Shown one piece after another: positions 40,739 through 49,066 of a stretch of 60,315 nt of DNA; position 1 is the first letter of the stretch, and every line of letters begins with the position of its first letter. Location: contig JAFDZM010000084.1 of the NCBI GenBank assembly GCA_018266915.1, positions 1 to 60,315 on the forward strand. Reading direction: 5' to 3'. The DNA is from Bacteroidota bacterium. GTDB lineage: Bacteria; Bacteroidota; Bacteroidia; Sphingobacteriales; Sphingobacteriaceae. The position numbers were made by a program, and so were the translations under genes. The notes below the pieces were generated by a model. It did not search any database and had not been told where the DNA came from. It saw nothing but the letters and a program-made list of their open reading frames with translations.

Positions 40739-41350
40739 TTCAGCTTTGAAATTTTTCCCCAAAGCTTCGCCTAAACCGAAATAATGGCGGAAATTATAAA
40801 TCAGCGGTGACCACTTTTGCGGATCGATATGGTTATTGCCGACGACTATATTCTCATGAACCCTTACATTAACTACTTTAACAGTTACAGCAGCAACATC
40901 CGGCTTGCCATCAGCATCAAAATCTATGATCGAATGTTGCTCTAAAATTGCCTCCAATTGAATGGGACAATCTTTTATGGCGGGCGGCTTTACTATCTGC
41001 GAATCTATAGCCGAAAAACCACCGGTGGTAAACTTGTCGGGTTCATACCTGTAAAGAACTTTTTTGCTTTCCGGAACTGGGTTTACCCCTGTTAAATGTG
41101 CAATACTTTCGATATTCTGCTGAAGATTTATGGAGGGTATATTAACGACGCATTCTTTTTGAGCAATCAAATTACTAAAGGTTTTACCGTCGCACCCCAT
41201 GCCCAATACCAGTTTATAACCCAACGCCCAAACAGACGACATAGGGCCAATATTCGGATGGCCTTGCTGATCAATTGTAGTAATAAGAGCCACCGGGGTA
41301 CCAAAATATAATATCTTGGGCTGGATGGTTTTGAGGCTTATATCAGGCAT
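40733..41350 (-). CDS. Flavin reductase-like, FMN-binding protein
   Basis: A 205-residue protein with the split-barrel flavin-reductase fold. Conserved features: YFGTPVALITTIDQQGHPNIGPMSSVWALGYKLVLGM at the FMN-binding start, then TFSNLIAQKECVVNIPS. Members use flavin to reduce or transfer electrons or act as oxygenase partners; the substrate is unknown. It lies upstream of, but not clearly in an operon with, other genes: repeats border both ends. The regulator gene on the same strand is next upstream. Confidence 0.85.
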   Translation of the reverse strand: MPDISLKTIQPKILYFGTPVALITTIDQQGHPNIGPMSSVWALGYKLVLGMGCDGKTFSNLIAQKECVVNIPSINLQQNIESIAHLTGVNPVPESKKVLYRYEPDKFTTGGFSAIDSQIVKPPAIKDCPIQLEAILEQHSIIDFDADGKPDVAAVTVKVVNVRVHENIVVGNNHIDPQKWSPLIYNFRHYFGLGEALGKNFKAEI

Positions 41351-41355
41351 TGATG

Positions 41356-41457
41356 TGTTGTTTAGTGATTAGTTAATCAGTTAACCGGTGATCAGTTAGT
41401 CAAGAATTAGTCAAGGTTTTTTTCTTCCTGGTCACTGATTAGCCGGTCACTGGTTAA
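41356..41457. repeat. GTTAACCGGTGATCAG word repeat, copy 2
   Basis: The left part is AGTGATTAGTTAATCAGTTA and ACCGGTGATCAGTTAGTC; the right part is GGTCACTGATTAGCCGGTCA and CTGGTTAACTA. The right part runs into the 3' end of the regulator gene: its stop codon (complement of TCA at 41447) and its last residues VNQ are encoded by the repeat word. Confidence 0.7.
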
Positions 41458-42154
41458 CTATAAAATCCAAATTGATAATTTCCTTTAAAGCCCTTTTACC
41501 TGATTCCGTTATGTTTATTACTCTCTTTTCTTCGTGCCTGGCTATCCATTTTTGTTCTGTCATGGCGTGATAAATTGCTGCGCCGAGTGCTCCGGCAAGA
41601 TGAGGCTTCTTTTCAGTCCAGTCTAAACAGGCGTAGGCATATTTGCGGTGGCCTGTATCTATGCCCGGTAAATCGACACCAAAGGCTTTAAATGTTTTTT
41701 CTGCATTGATACCTAACGATATCTCTTTTGAAAAATAAGCAGGATCAATTATCGGCTGGTTATAAATAATAGCCTGCTGATTGACTAATGAATTAAAAAT
41801 AGCTACGCCAAGTTTGCCCGCCAGGTGATCATAACAGGTACGTGCTAATGCGATCTTCTTTACAGAGCTTTTAGGATTTGGCGCAGATTTTTGAAGGTTC
41901 TGAAGCAACTCGATCAGCTGAGCAGCATCCGGGCTGGCAATTTCGTAGCTATTACGCCTCCCTTTACTGATCTTATGTATCAGGTTAGCTTTGCATAACA
42001 CAGCCAAGTGATTAGACAGGTTACTTTGTGAAATATCCAGGTGCTGCTGTAACTCGGCATAAGTTGCCTGTCCACGAATCAAATAGATCATCACGGATAG
42101 CCGCACAGGATCTGCAATGGCCGAGGTGATGCTATAAATATTCAGATCATTCAT
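41447..42154 (-). CDS. ArsR-type winged-helix regulator with a large C-terminal domain
   Basis: A 235-residue regulator. The N-terminal 90 residues are an ArsR-like winged helix (ITSAIADPVRLSVMIYLIRGQATYAELQQHLDISQSNLSNHLAVLCKANLIHKISKGRRNSYEI). The C-terminal part (100-235) carries another helix-rich domain (ARTCYDHLAGKLGVAIFNSL) with several Cys and His residues near CYDH that could bind a metal or other effector. The domain architecture resembles Bacteroidota and Gammaproteobacteria proteins annotated as helix-turn-helix transcriptional regulators. Targets are unknown; the flavin reductase downstream is a candidate. Confidence 0.82.
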   Translation of the reverse strand: MNDLNIYSITSAIADPVRLSVMIYLIRGQATYAELQQHLDISQSNLSNHLAVLCKANLIHKISKGRRNSYEIASPDAAQLIELLQNLQKSAPNPKSSVKKIALARTCYDHLAGKLGVAIFNSLVNQQAIIYNQPIIDPAYFSKEISLGINAEKTFKAFGVDLPGIDTGHRKYAYACLDWTEKKPHLAGALGAAIYHAMTEQKWIARHEEKRVINITESGKRALKEIINLDFIVNQ

Positions 42155-42212
42155 ATAAGCAAAGTTACTATCTAGGGTAATTGCTTATATCAGTGGATAA
42201 TGATGAGTGGAG

Positions 42213-42290
42213 TTACCAGTTAACCGGTGATCAGTTAATCAAGAGTTTTTCCTGATCACCGGTTAACTGGTCACTGATTAACTGCTACTA
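42213..42290. repeat. GTTAACCGGTGATCAG word repeat, copy 3
   Basis: The left arm (GTTACCAGTTAACCGGTGAT and CAGTTAATCAAGAG) and right arm (TGATCACCGGTTAACTGGTC and ACTGATTAACTG) are complementary and form a clear long hairpin around AGTTTTTCC. It lies directly downstream of purE, so it may act as its terminator. Confidence 0.75.
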
Positions 42291-42782
42291 CCCCTCCATC
42301 TCCCTTGCCGATTCCTCAACCTTCTTCTTAAGATTCTCTTTATAATCGATCAGGTTTTTTACGATATGCTCGTCGGCTGTGGATACAATCTGCGCAGCGA
42401 GGATACCGGCGTTTTTGGCCGCATTTAAGGCTACGGTTGCAACAGGTATACCATTAGGCATTTGCAGTATGGATAGAATAGAATCCCAGCCATCAATCGA
42501 ATTGCTCGACTTTACGGGGACACCAATTACAGGTAAATGAGTTAGTGAGGCTACCATGCCCGGTAAATGTGCTGCACCGCCGGCTCCGGCAATGATTACT
42601 TTTAAACCACGGTCAGCTGCTGACTTGGCATAGCTGAACATGCGGTCGGGGGTGCGGTGGGCCGATACGACTGTGATCTCGTATGGTACACCTAATTCTT
42701 TTAAAACATCTGCTGCATCCTGCATCACATTCAGGTCAGACTTGCTGCCCATGATGATGCCTATTTTGGGTTGGTTACTCAT
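42288..42782 (-). CDS. purE: N5-carboxyaminoimidazole ribonucleotide mutase
   Basis: A 164-residue class I PurE. The substrate-binding motif GSKSDLNVMQ is at residues 12-21, and VVSAHRTPDRM and IAGAGGAAHLPGMVAS follow, with PVIGVPVKSS later. It moves the carboxyl group from N5 to C4 of the imidazole ring in purine synthesis, together with PurK. Its start overlaps the end of an unknown gene by 8 nt, and purK lies upstream of that gene, so the order is purK, unknown, purE on one transcript. Confidence 0.96.
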   Translation of the reverse strand: MSNQPKIGIIMGSKSDLNVMQDAADVLKELGVPYEITVVSAHRTPDRMFSYAKSAADRGLKVIIAGAGGAAHLPGMVASLTHLPVIGVPVKSSNSIDGWDSILSILQMPNGIPVATVALNAAKNAGILAAQIVSTADEHIVKNLIDYKENLKKKVEESAREMEG

Positions 42783-43437
42783 TCTTTAATTTTTTTGCTG
42801 ACAATCTTCTGGCAATAAATATGATCGATCCAACAATGAGGGTTATCAATAAAATAATGATCAATGCGTATTTAACGCCTTTGATAACTAGTGTTTTGTT
42901 GCTCCAAACCGAGTTGTTGTGCTCTGCTTTCCGGATAAATTTAAAGGTACTAAAAAATGCATTTAAACGCTCATCGTTTCTTTGTGCTTCCTGTTTAAAC
43001 CATATTCCCTCGGTAATAAACCTTTTATTATAATAGAAAAAGCGATAAAATATGTAATATCCGGCTGTGTCCAAATTTCCATGACATTCAAACTCGATAC
43101 CCTTAACTCCATCTACAATTATATCCTTTTTATAAATCAATTTACCGTGGATAGTTTTAATGAATTTTGCTATTGACCGCCGATATAATGAATTGGTAAA
43201 ATCTCTATACAAAAAATCAACGGACCCTCCCTCTACACTAGAACTATTGGCGGCATACATCATATCATAATAGTCTACCTCGTAGCTAATACTTGTTACA
43301 CCTTGGGTAATTCTTGGCGTATCAGGGAATATAATTATAGCGTCGTTTCCTATATTTTGGAGATAATGGAGCGTATGCTGACCATAAGCCGAAATGGTAA
43401 GGATTGACGTGAGTAAGGCTAATATGGTTTTTCTCAT
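42775..43437 (-). CDS. Secreted or membrane protein of unknown function between purK and purE
   Basis: A 220-residue protein with a signal peptide (MRKTILALLTSILTISAYG) and one C-terminal membrane helix (YALIIILLITLIVGSIIFIA, about 190-210) followed by basic residues. The central part is a beta-rich domain with many Tyr and Phe (DGVKGIEFECHGNLDTAGYY). The topology is a periplasmic domain anchored by the C-terminal helix. The gene overlaps purE by 8 nt and starts 14 nt after purK. I do not recognise the family, and it has no obvious link to purines. Confidence 0.75.
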   Translation of the reverse strand: MRKTILALLTSILTISAYGQHTLHYLQNIGNDAIIIFPDTPRITQGVTSISYEVDYYDMMYAANSSSVEGGSVDFLYRDFTNSLYRRSIAKFIKTIHGKLIYKKDIIVDGVKGIEFECHGNLDTAGYYIFYRFFYYNKRFITEGIWFKQEAQRNDERLNAFFSTFKFIRKAEHNNSVWSNKTLVIKGVKYALIIILLITLIVGSIIFIARRLSAKKLKNE

Positions 43438-43450
43438 TGATGCATAAGGC

Positions 43451-44590
43451 TCAGCTTATCACTTTCAAAGTCTTCTGCACAAACCTTGCCTTTTCAATCG
43501 CTTTTTCCCTGTCGGTATCTACTATGGTAACATGCCCCATTTTGCGAAAAGGTTTCGTTAATGCTTTACCATATAAATGTATATAAACGCCGGCACATTC
43601 CAATACATCTTCAATGCCCTGATAAACGGCAGGACCTTCATATCCTGCTTCGCCCAGCACATTGATCATAATGGCATGGTTTAGGCATGCCGTATCACCC
43701 AAAGGCTGATTAAATATTGCCCGTAAATGCTGCTCGAATTGAGATACCACATTGCCTTCAATAGTTTGATGGCCGCTGTTATGCGGACGCGGGGCCAGTT
43801 CATTTACCAGTATTTTTCCGTTTTTGTCCAGGAACATCTCCACTGCCAGCAGGCCAACAATGTTCAGGCATTCGGCCACACGTTTGGCTATGCGTTCGGC
43901 TTCCTCGTGCACTTCAAATGGCAGGGTAGAAGGGGCGATGAGAAATTCAACCAGGTTCGCCTGCGGATTAAACTCCATTTCTACCATCGGGAAGGCTTTT
44001 ATTTCGCCATCTTCATTGCGGGCAACTATTACGGCTATTTCCTTTTGAAAATCAACCCAGCGTTCTACCAGGCTCGGCTCTTTAAATGCATTGGCCAGGT
44101 ACGATTCATCGATCACCTTATAAACGCCTTTTCCGTCATAACCATCACGACGAAGCTTTTGTATATAAGGGAATGGGATATGGCTGCTTTTTAACTGTTC
44201 AGGCGATGAAATTATCTGGAACTCAGCTGTAGGGATATCATTTTCTTTGAAGAATTGTTTCTGCAAACCTTTATCCTGTATTAGGCGGATAATGCGCGGT
44301 TGCGGATAAACCAGCACTCCTTCTTTTTCCAGTTGCTCCAATGCATCTACGTTTACCTTCTCAATTTCGATGGTAAGCAGATCAACCTTTTTGCCGAATT
44401 TGTAAACGGTCTCGTAATCACCCAATGAGCCTACCGCAAATTCATCGCATAGCTTTTTGCAGGGGGCGTCGCGGTCAGGGTCGAGTACTTTTACCGTTAC
44501 GTTGTAGTTGATGGCTTGTTGTATCAGCATGCGTCCAAGTTGTCCGCCGCCTAAAATTCCGAGTTTGAGATCTCCGTAAAATGCTTTCAT
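43451..44590 (-). CDS. purK: N5-carboxyaminoimidazole ribonucleotide synthase
   Basis: A 379-residue ATP-grasp enzyme. Features are LKLGILGGGQLGRMLIQQA at the N-terminus, PYIQKLRRDGYDGKGVY with a basic ATP-grasp loop, VEMFLDKNGKILVNELAPRPHNSGHQTIEG for Mg-ATP and substrate. It makes N5-CAIR from AIR, ATP and bicarbonate. Its product is the substrate of PurE, encoded two genes downstream. Length and motifs are normal. Confidence 0.96.
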   Translation of the reverse strand: MKAFYGDLKLGILGGGQLGRMLIQQAINYNVTVKVLDPDRDAPCKKLCDEFAVGSLGDYETVYKFGKKVDLLTIEIEKVNVDALEQLEKEGVLVYPQPRIIRLIQDKGLQKQFFKENDIPTAEFQIISSPEQLKSSHIPFPYIQKLRRDGYDGKGVYKVIDESYLANAFKEPSLVERWVDFQKEIAVIVARNEDGEIKAFPMVEMEFNPQANLVEFLIAPSTLPFEVHEEAERIAKRVAECLNIVGLLAVEMFLDKNGKILVNELAPRPHNSGHQTIEGNVVSQFEQHLRAIFNQPLGDTACLNHAIMINVLGEAGYEGPAVYQGIEDVLECAGVYIHLYGKALTKPFRKMGHVTIVDTDREKAIEKARFVQKTLKVIS

Positions 44591-44625
44591 TTATAGGTGC
44601 AAGTTTACCTAATTTTTTTTAAACC

Positions 44626-45039
44626 TTATTTTCTTGTCCTGATGGCAGCAGCTTGTTTCTTCCTGATTAACCTGTAGTAAAAAATGGAGTTGGTGAAAAA
44701 GAAAACCGCACCGGTCAGCAGATCGGATGTCTTGGTTAATGGATTAGTTGCCACAAAGAAAACAGCGGCGATAAACAATATTGACCCTTCAAAGTAGAGC
44801 AATAGCCTGCTGAGCGTGCTGTTCCAATAATTAGGATAATACAAAAACAGCATCGGCAGCGACATAACAGCGATAATTATTCCCACAAAAAATGTTCGTT
44901 CCATAATCAGTGTAACCGCATGGGTATAATCATGCTCCCCGGACCGGGTGAGGATAACATAATAAATACAATTAACCGCAATTGAAACAATAATTGCGAT
45001 CAGAACAGTTTTTATAAGAACCAAAGGTAGACCTTTCAT
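44626..45039 (-). CDS. Small integral membrane protein
   Basis: The likely start is MKGLPLVLIKTVLIAII at 45039 (137 residues); the ORF extends to 45096 but those 19 residues are polar and poorly placed. Four membrane helices: about 9-28, 44-66, 78-96 and 103-124, with a basic C-terminus (RKKQAAAIRTRK). No motif is recognisable. It lies upstream of purK on the same strand and downstream of another membrane protein, which suggests a small operon, but no role can be given. Confidence 0.65.
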   Translation of the reverse strand: MKGLPLVLIKTVLIAIIVSIAVNCIYYVILTRSGEHDYTHAVTLIMERTFFVGIIIAVMSLPMLFLYYPNYWNSTLSRLLLYFEGSILFIAAVFFVATNPLTKTSDLLTGAVFFFTNSIFYYRLIRKKQAAAIRTRK

Positions 45040-45111
45040 AGATATTGAATAATTCGACGCAAAATTAAGGCAATTATTCCTTATCGGTCTTAACACAATG
45101 TCACAAGTATA

Positions 45112-45603
45112 TTATATCGATGTTTCACCTGGTTGAGGAGCTTTAGACATTTCATGGTCGGCTATAAGTGCAACTGGTATGCCTATGCAAATGATTAATG
45201 CGGCGATTCCTTTAAGCAGGCTAACCAATTCAAGATGCCCGTGCCTTTTGGGAATGTTGGTCATTGGTAATACTACATAATTCATAATAACCCAGATGGC
45301 GAGGCCATATATGATACCGATGAGGTATTTGTTCTTCAGGATTTTTACTATCCGGGGATATAGAAAAAACAAAGTCACGGTAAAGAATGCAGCGATGAGA
45401 TAATGAAATATCAACCCCCAGAGAATCATTGATGTGCTTCCTGACATAGCTTCCTTGCCAAACCAGCCGCTGGCAATAAATTTAAATATAACGGCAGGTG
45501 GTATTTTATAGCTGATCAGGATAGCGGCGAATGCATCTAATGTGCCCGTCAGCAAACAAGTTTGTAATACCGTAACGAATTTGCTTTTGGAGCGTCTTTC
45601 CAT
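45112..45603 (-). CDS. Conserved membrane protein of unknown function
   Basis: A 163-residue protein with four membrane helices. The sequence GTLDAFAAILISYKIPPAVIFKFIASGWFGKEAMSG...HYLIAAFFTVTLFFLY...GLAIWVIMNYVVLPMT matches a widely distributed, uncharacterised bacterial membrane family, in which the GTLD, IASG..GxxA and MNxxVLP segments are conserved. Function unknown. It precedes the preceding membrane protein by 72 nt on the same strand. Confidence 0.75.
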   Translation of the reverse strand: MERRSKSKFVTVLQTCLLTGTLDAFAAILISYKIPPAVIFKFIASGWFGKEAMSGSTSMILWGLIFHYLIAAFFTVTLFFLYPRIVKILKNKYLIGIIYGLAIWVIMNYVVLPMTNIPKRHGHLELVSLLKGIAALIICIGIPVALIADHEMSKAPQPGETSI

Positions 45604-45806
45604 TTAAGGGGATTGTTGCGTGAAGGTAGATAAAAGAGCTTGTATAAACCACATCATATATTGTAACAAATTTACTTTATAAAAATTATTACCCTGATAA
45701 TCAATATATTAATATATAAATTGTATTAATATAGAACTATGTATTGCATAATACTATATAAAACATATATATTTGAATTAACAGAAATAATTAAAACAAA
45801 AAAGAT

Positions 45807-46241
45807 ATGAAAACGATCCTTATTACACTCTTCCTGCTGGCAGCCGGCAGTGCAATGAGTTTCGCGCAATGCGATAAAAAAGTAAGCCTGGTTTCTTCAA
45901 AAACAGAGCATTTCGATGCAAACGGAAATTTGAAGCACGCTGATGATGAAAAAACGGTAGTTGAGTTTAATCAATCAGACATCACAGTTACGATTACTCA
46001 TGATGGTGGCGACGAAAAACTTACCGGTAAAATAAAATCAAATATTTGTACCTGGCAGGTGCCTTTTAAAGTGGGGAAAACTCTTCTTAATGTGACGCTT
46101 TCCAAGGATGACGGGCAATCGAGAGATTTTGCCATTACAGTTGAGGGCAAAGATGGTAAGTTAACCCTTTTGGCCGAGAGCCCGGATGAGCCTGACGACA
46201 AAATCCGCCTCCCATTAGATAAATTTGAAGAAGTGAAATAA
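45807..46241 (+). CDS. Secreted protein of unknown function
   Basis: A 144-residue protein with a signal peptide (MKTILITLFLLAAGSAMSFA, cleavage before QCDKK). The mature protein is small and beta-rich with an N-terminal Cys and a second Cys (SNICTWQVPF), possibly a disulfide pair. It contains charged strands such as DEKTVVEFNQSDITVTI and KLTGKIKSN. I do not recognise a family. It stands alone with its own terminator, so it should be transcribed singly. Confidence 0.7.
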   Translation: MKTILITLFLLAAGSAMSFAQCDKKVSLVSSKTEHFDANGNLKHADDEKTVVEFNQSDITVTITHDGGDEKLTGKIKSNICTWQVPFKVGKTLLNVTLSKDDGQSRDFAITVEGKDGKLTLLAESPDEPDDKIRLPLDKFEEVK

Positions 46242-46269
46242 AAGAGCCTATATCATTCTTACTATAAAG

Positions 46270-46302
46270 AGCGCTTGCATTAAATTGCAGGTGCTTTTTT
46301 GT
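46270..46302 (+). terminator. Rho-independent terminator
   Basis: AGCGCTTGCA and TGCAGGTGCT form a 10-bp stem with two wobble pairs around a 6-nt loop and are followed by TTTTTT. It lies 28 nt after the secreted-protein stop codon. Confidence 0.78.
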
Positions 46303-46492
46303 TAGGTGTAGTTATAACACTGTAACATATAATTTACATTCAGTTGAATATTGTTTTAAACTAAATGTTTTTTATTTTTCTCAAACTATTTTCAGCTTTC
46401 AAAAGTTAAACCCGTATAGAATTTTTTGAGCGATTATCCGTTTGAGAAAATAATAATTAGAATTACTTAACATTAACGAACATAAACTAAAC

Positions 46493-47041
46493 ATGAAAAA
46501 ACCTATTTTAATTGTTGCTGCATTCTTAACATTTAGCGTATTTGCGACTCATTCATTTGCACAAACTGCACCTGCTCCGGCTACTACTGCACCTGCAGGT
46601 GGCGGCGATGTAGTTGCTTCGGCCACTTCATCTGATAATTATACTGCATTTTCAATAGCCTTGCGTGCTGCCGGTTTGACTGAGACATTGGAAGGGGCTG
46701 GTCCATATACCATTTTTGCACCAACAAATGAAGCATTCGGAAAAATTCCCTCAGCTCAGCTGGATGCCTTGATGAAAGACCCTGCAAAACTTGCTAATGT
46801 AATAAAAGGACACATTGTAAGCGGCAAATTGATGAAAGCCGATGTAATTAAAGCGTTAACCACCGGTAAAGGTAAAGCCACTTTAAAAACCCTTGACGGA
46901 CAGGACCTGACATTATCTGTTGCCAACGGTAAATTGCAGTTAGCTGATGCTGCAGGCAATACCGCATTGGTTACCGGTTTTGACCTTGCTGCGTCAAACG
47001 GTGTTATCCACGGTTTGAATGGCGTATTGGTTGGAAAATAA
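46493..47041 (+). CDS. Secreted fasciclin-domain protein
   Basis: A 182-residue protein with a signal peptide (about 1-24, cleavage after SFAQ). A short Pro/Ala-rich linker (APAPATTAPAGG) leads to a single FAS1 domain (residues about 40-180) with AGLTETLEGAGPYTIFAPTNEAFGKIP, the H1-like hallmark, and the H2-like SNGVIHGLNGVLVGK at the end. FAS1 proteins take part in cell adhesion and matrix binding; in Bacteroidota they are abundant secreted proteins whose ligand is unknown. A strong terminator follows. Confidence 0.93.
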   Translation: MKKPILIVAAFLTFSVFATHSFAQTAPAPATTAPAGGGDVVASATSSDNYTAFSIALRAAGLTETLEGAGPYTIFAPTNEAFGKIPSAQLDALMKDPAKLANVIKGHIVSGKLMKADVIKALTTGKGKATLKTLDGQDLTLSVANGKLQLADAAGNTALVTGFDLAASNGVIHGLNGVLVGK

Positions 47042-47068
47042 GCTGTGTAATCAGAATTTTCGATACAG

Positions 47069-47100
47069 GGCCCGGATGAAAAAACGTCCGGGCCTTTTTG
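47069..47100 (+). terminator. Rho-independent terminator
   Basis: GGCCCGGA and TCCGGGCC form an 8-bp GC-rich stem around a 10-nt A-rich loop, followed by TTTTTG. It lies 27 nt after the fasciclin gene. Confidence 0.85.
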
Positions 47101-47319
47101 TTGCGATTAATCTCAAAAAATAGTTTTCTGCAACCAAAACTATTGCCGATTGCCGAGCGTTATATAAAAAGGTTATTTTCCTGAAAGTAAGTTTCTTGTG
47201 CTATTATTTGATACCCCGCGCCCAGTATAGCGATCAACTTTTTACTTTTTATTTTTATTTAAAAAGAGTTGCTCAATTACTTGATTATTAGGTAATGTTT
47301 TTTTTATTTTTAAATCTCC

Positions 47320-47946
47320 ATGGCTCACCCGTTGAACATCATTGAAATCCCTGCGCTGATCTCAAAAAAGATCGTCAGGAAGATCGTGTTTGCTGAGTCG
47401 GGACTGAGTATTGAAAAGCCATTAAATATAGATGGCGGCCTGTTTATTCCCTGCGAAAATATTGCAGGTTTCAGGTTCGGTATTAAGGACATGCACATTT
47501 TTGATATGACTTTTTGCCGGAGGTATTTTATTGAAGTAAAGGATTATCAGAATAAAATATATCGCCTGAAACTCAATAGCTACTATGGTTTTAAGCGTGA
47601 GCTTTATTATAAGGTTTGGGCGGAGGCGCTGGATCATTTCTGGGACTTCTACATGGAAAGCCAGTTGAACTTCTACATGGAACTATTGAATATCCGCCAA
47701 ACGTTTGAGTTATCTGGGGTAACTTTTCACGATGAGGGTATAAGCTGGGATGAGGATAACCGTTTAAATTGGAACGAGATTGCTGTCAGCAGCTATCAAA
47801 CACATTTTGTGATCCATCATGTTGAAGATCTTACACGCTCCAAATGCTGTGTGTTTTCTATCCATTGGAATGCAGTTGTACTACAGACCTTGCTTAAAGA
47901 GATTATTAAGCAACCTATCAGGGCCCGCAAATCTTCCTGGCTGTAA
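47320..47946 (+). CDS. Cytoplasmic protein of unknown function
   Basis: A 208-residue protein without signal peptide or membrane segment. The two halves (HPLNIIEIPALISKKIVRKIVFAESG...IEVKDYQNKIYRLKLNSYYGFKRELYYKVWAEALDHFWDFYM, then VTFHDEGISWDEDNRLNWNEI) look like two related beta-rich modules, possibly PH-like. It is rich in aromatic residues. I do not recognise the family. It is convergent with the esterase gene with a 4-nt gap. Confidence 0.6.
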   Translation: MAHPLNIIEIPALISKKIVRKIVFAESGLSIEKPLNIDGGLFIPCENIAGFRFGIKDMHIFDMTFCRRYFIEVKDYQNKIYRLKLNSYYGFKRELYYKVWAEALDHFWDFYMESQLNFYMELLNIRQTFELSGVTFHDEGISWDEDNRLNWNEIAVSSYQTHFVIHHVEDLTRSKCCVFSIHWNAVVLQTLLKEIIKQPIRARKSSWL

Positions 47947-47950
47947 ATCG

Positions 47951-48850
47951 TTATTTCAGATATTCGCCTAAATACTCAAATATTTTCTCCCTTATATTTT
48001 CTGCATCGAACATAACGCCGTAGTGAGGGGCATTAGGCACGATGATCAAGTCATTCTTTACGCCAACTGCTTTTAATTTCTCGCTTAACGTGATCGCCTG
48101 GTCGGGATTAACAGATTCATCCTTTTCGCCCTGAACGATCAGGAAAGGTGGGTCATTCTTATCAATATAGGTAACCGGACTGGCTTGTTTTGCTTTGGCT
48201 TCATTATCAACAACTGTGCCACCTAATAGTAAATTAATCGGGCTATGCGGATCTTTTGACTCATGACCTTTCAGCGTAAAAAAATCTACCGGCCCGTAAA
48301 AATCTAATACAAGCTTTATTTTGAAATGCGGCTTTTTACCATCGGCATAAAAGTCTTTAACAGTATTATTATTTGACAGGCCAAGCAAATTAGCCAGGTG
48401 CCCTCCGGCAGAAAAACCAATCAAAGCGATTCGGTTTTTATCCAGTTTGTATTCATCCGCGTTCTGATAAAGGAATTCAAGTGCCTGGTTGCAATCCTGT
48501 ACCTGTGCCGGGAAGATGGCCATAGTGCTCCACCTGTAATCAATTGAAGCGACGGCATAACCTTTTTCAATAAACTCTTTGAGGGTATTTTTCATATAGC
48601 CCATATCGGCATACTTATCGTTCGACATCCAGGCGCCGCCGTGTATCCAAACTACAACCGGGTAACTGCTTTTGCCGGTTGACGGTACATAAATATCCAG
48701 CAAATGCTTTTTTAAAGTATCGTTAGCATAGGGAATATTGTCGTAATGCAGAATCCCGGCAGGGAAAACATCTCTGGCAGGATTAAAAGTTTGAGCGGAG
48801 ATTTTTATAGATAGAAAAGCCAGACAGATAAAAAACAAGGTCCTTTTCAT
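47951..48850 (-). CDS. Secreted alpha/beta hydrolase, esterase/lipase-like
   Basis: A 299-residue protein with a signal peptide (MKRTLFFICLAFLSIKISAQ). It is a hormone-sensitive-lipase-like or BD-FAE esterase type: HGGAWMSNDKY (oxyanion hole, 70-72), catalytic Ser147 in IGFSAGG, and probable Asp244 (GEKDESVNPDQ) and His276 (NAPHYGVMF). Its periplasmic location suggests carbohydrate- or lipid-ester hydrolysis. Upstream on the same strand lies a direct repeat and then nuoB, with which it is unlikely to be co-transcribed. Confidence 0.88.
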   Translation of the reverse strand: MKRTLFFICLAFLSIKISAQTFNPARDVFPAGILHYDNIPYANDTLKKHLLDIYVPSTGKSSYPVVVWIHGGAWMSNDKYADMGYMKNTLKEFIEKGYAVASIDYRWSTMAIFPAQVQDCNQALEFLYQNADEYKLDKNRIALIGFSAGGHLANLLGLSNNNTVKDFYADGKKPHFKIKLVLDFYGPVDFFTLKGHESKDPHSPINLLLGGTVVDNEAKAKQASPVTYIDKNDPPFLIVQGEKDESVNPDQAITLSEKLKAVGVKNDLIIVPNAPHYGVMFDAENIREKIFEYLGEYLK

Positions 48851-48858
48851 AGGTAATT

Positions 48859-49066
48859 TGGTTTACCCGATGAAGATAGGCATATCAACTTATTTAAGCA
48901 ACTCTATATATCCCTTTGTCTGTGTCCTCACAGACAAACAGACTTCCAACCCTTAGGCAACGGCCCCCCAGATAAACTTCCGGATTGTTGTGGGGACACA
49001 AACAATGGATGGTAAGTAGTTGATTTACCAGATGAAGATAGGTATATCTGCTTATTTAAACAACTT
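48859..49066. repeat. Direct repeat pair flanking a hairpin
   Basis: A 44-bp sequence (GTTTACCCGATGAAGATAGG and CATATCAACTTATTTAAGCA) at about 48859-48903 recurs at about 49021-49066 with some eight differences. The second copy ends inside the last codons of nuoB. Between them TTTGTCTGTG/CACAGACAAA forms a perfect 10-bp hairpin with a 4-nt loop, and a related ATTGTTGTGGGGACACAAAC is further along. Confidence 0.7.
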
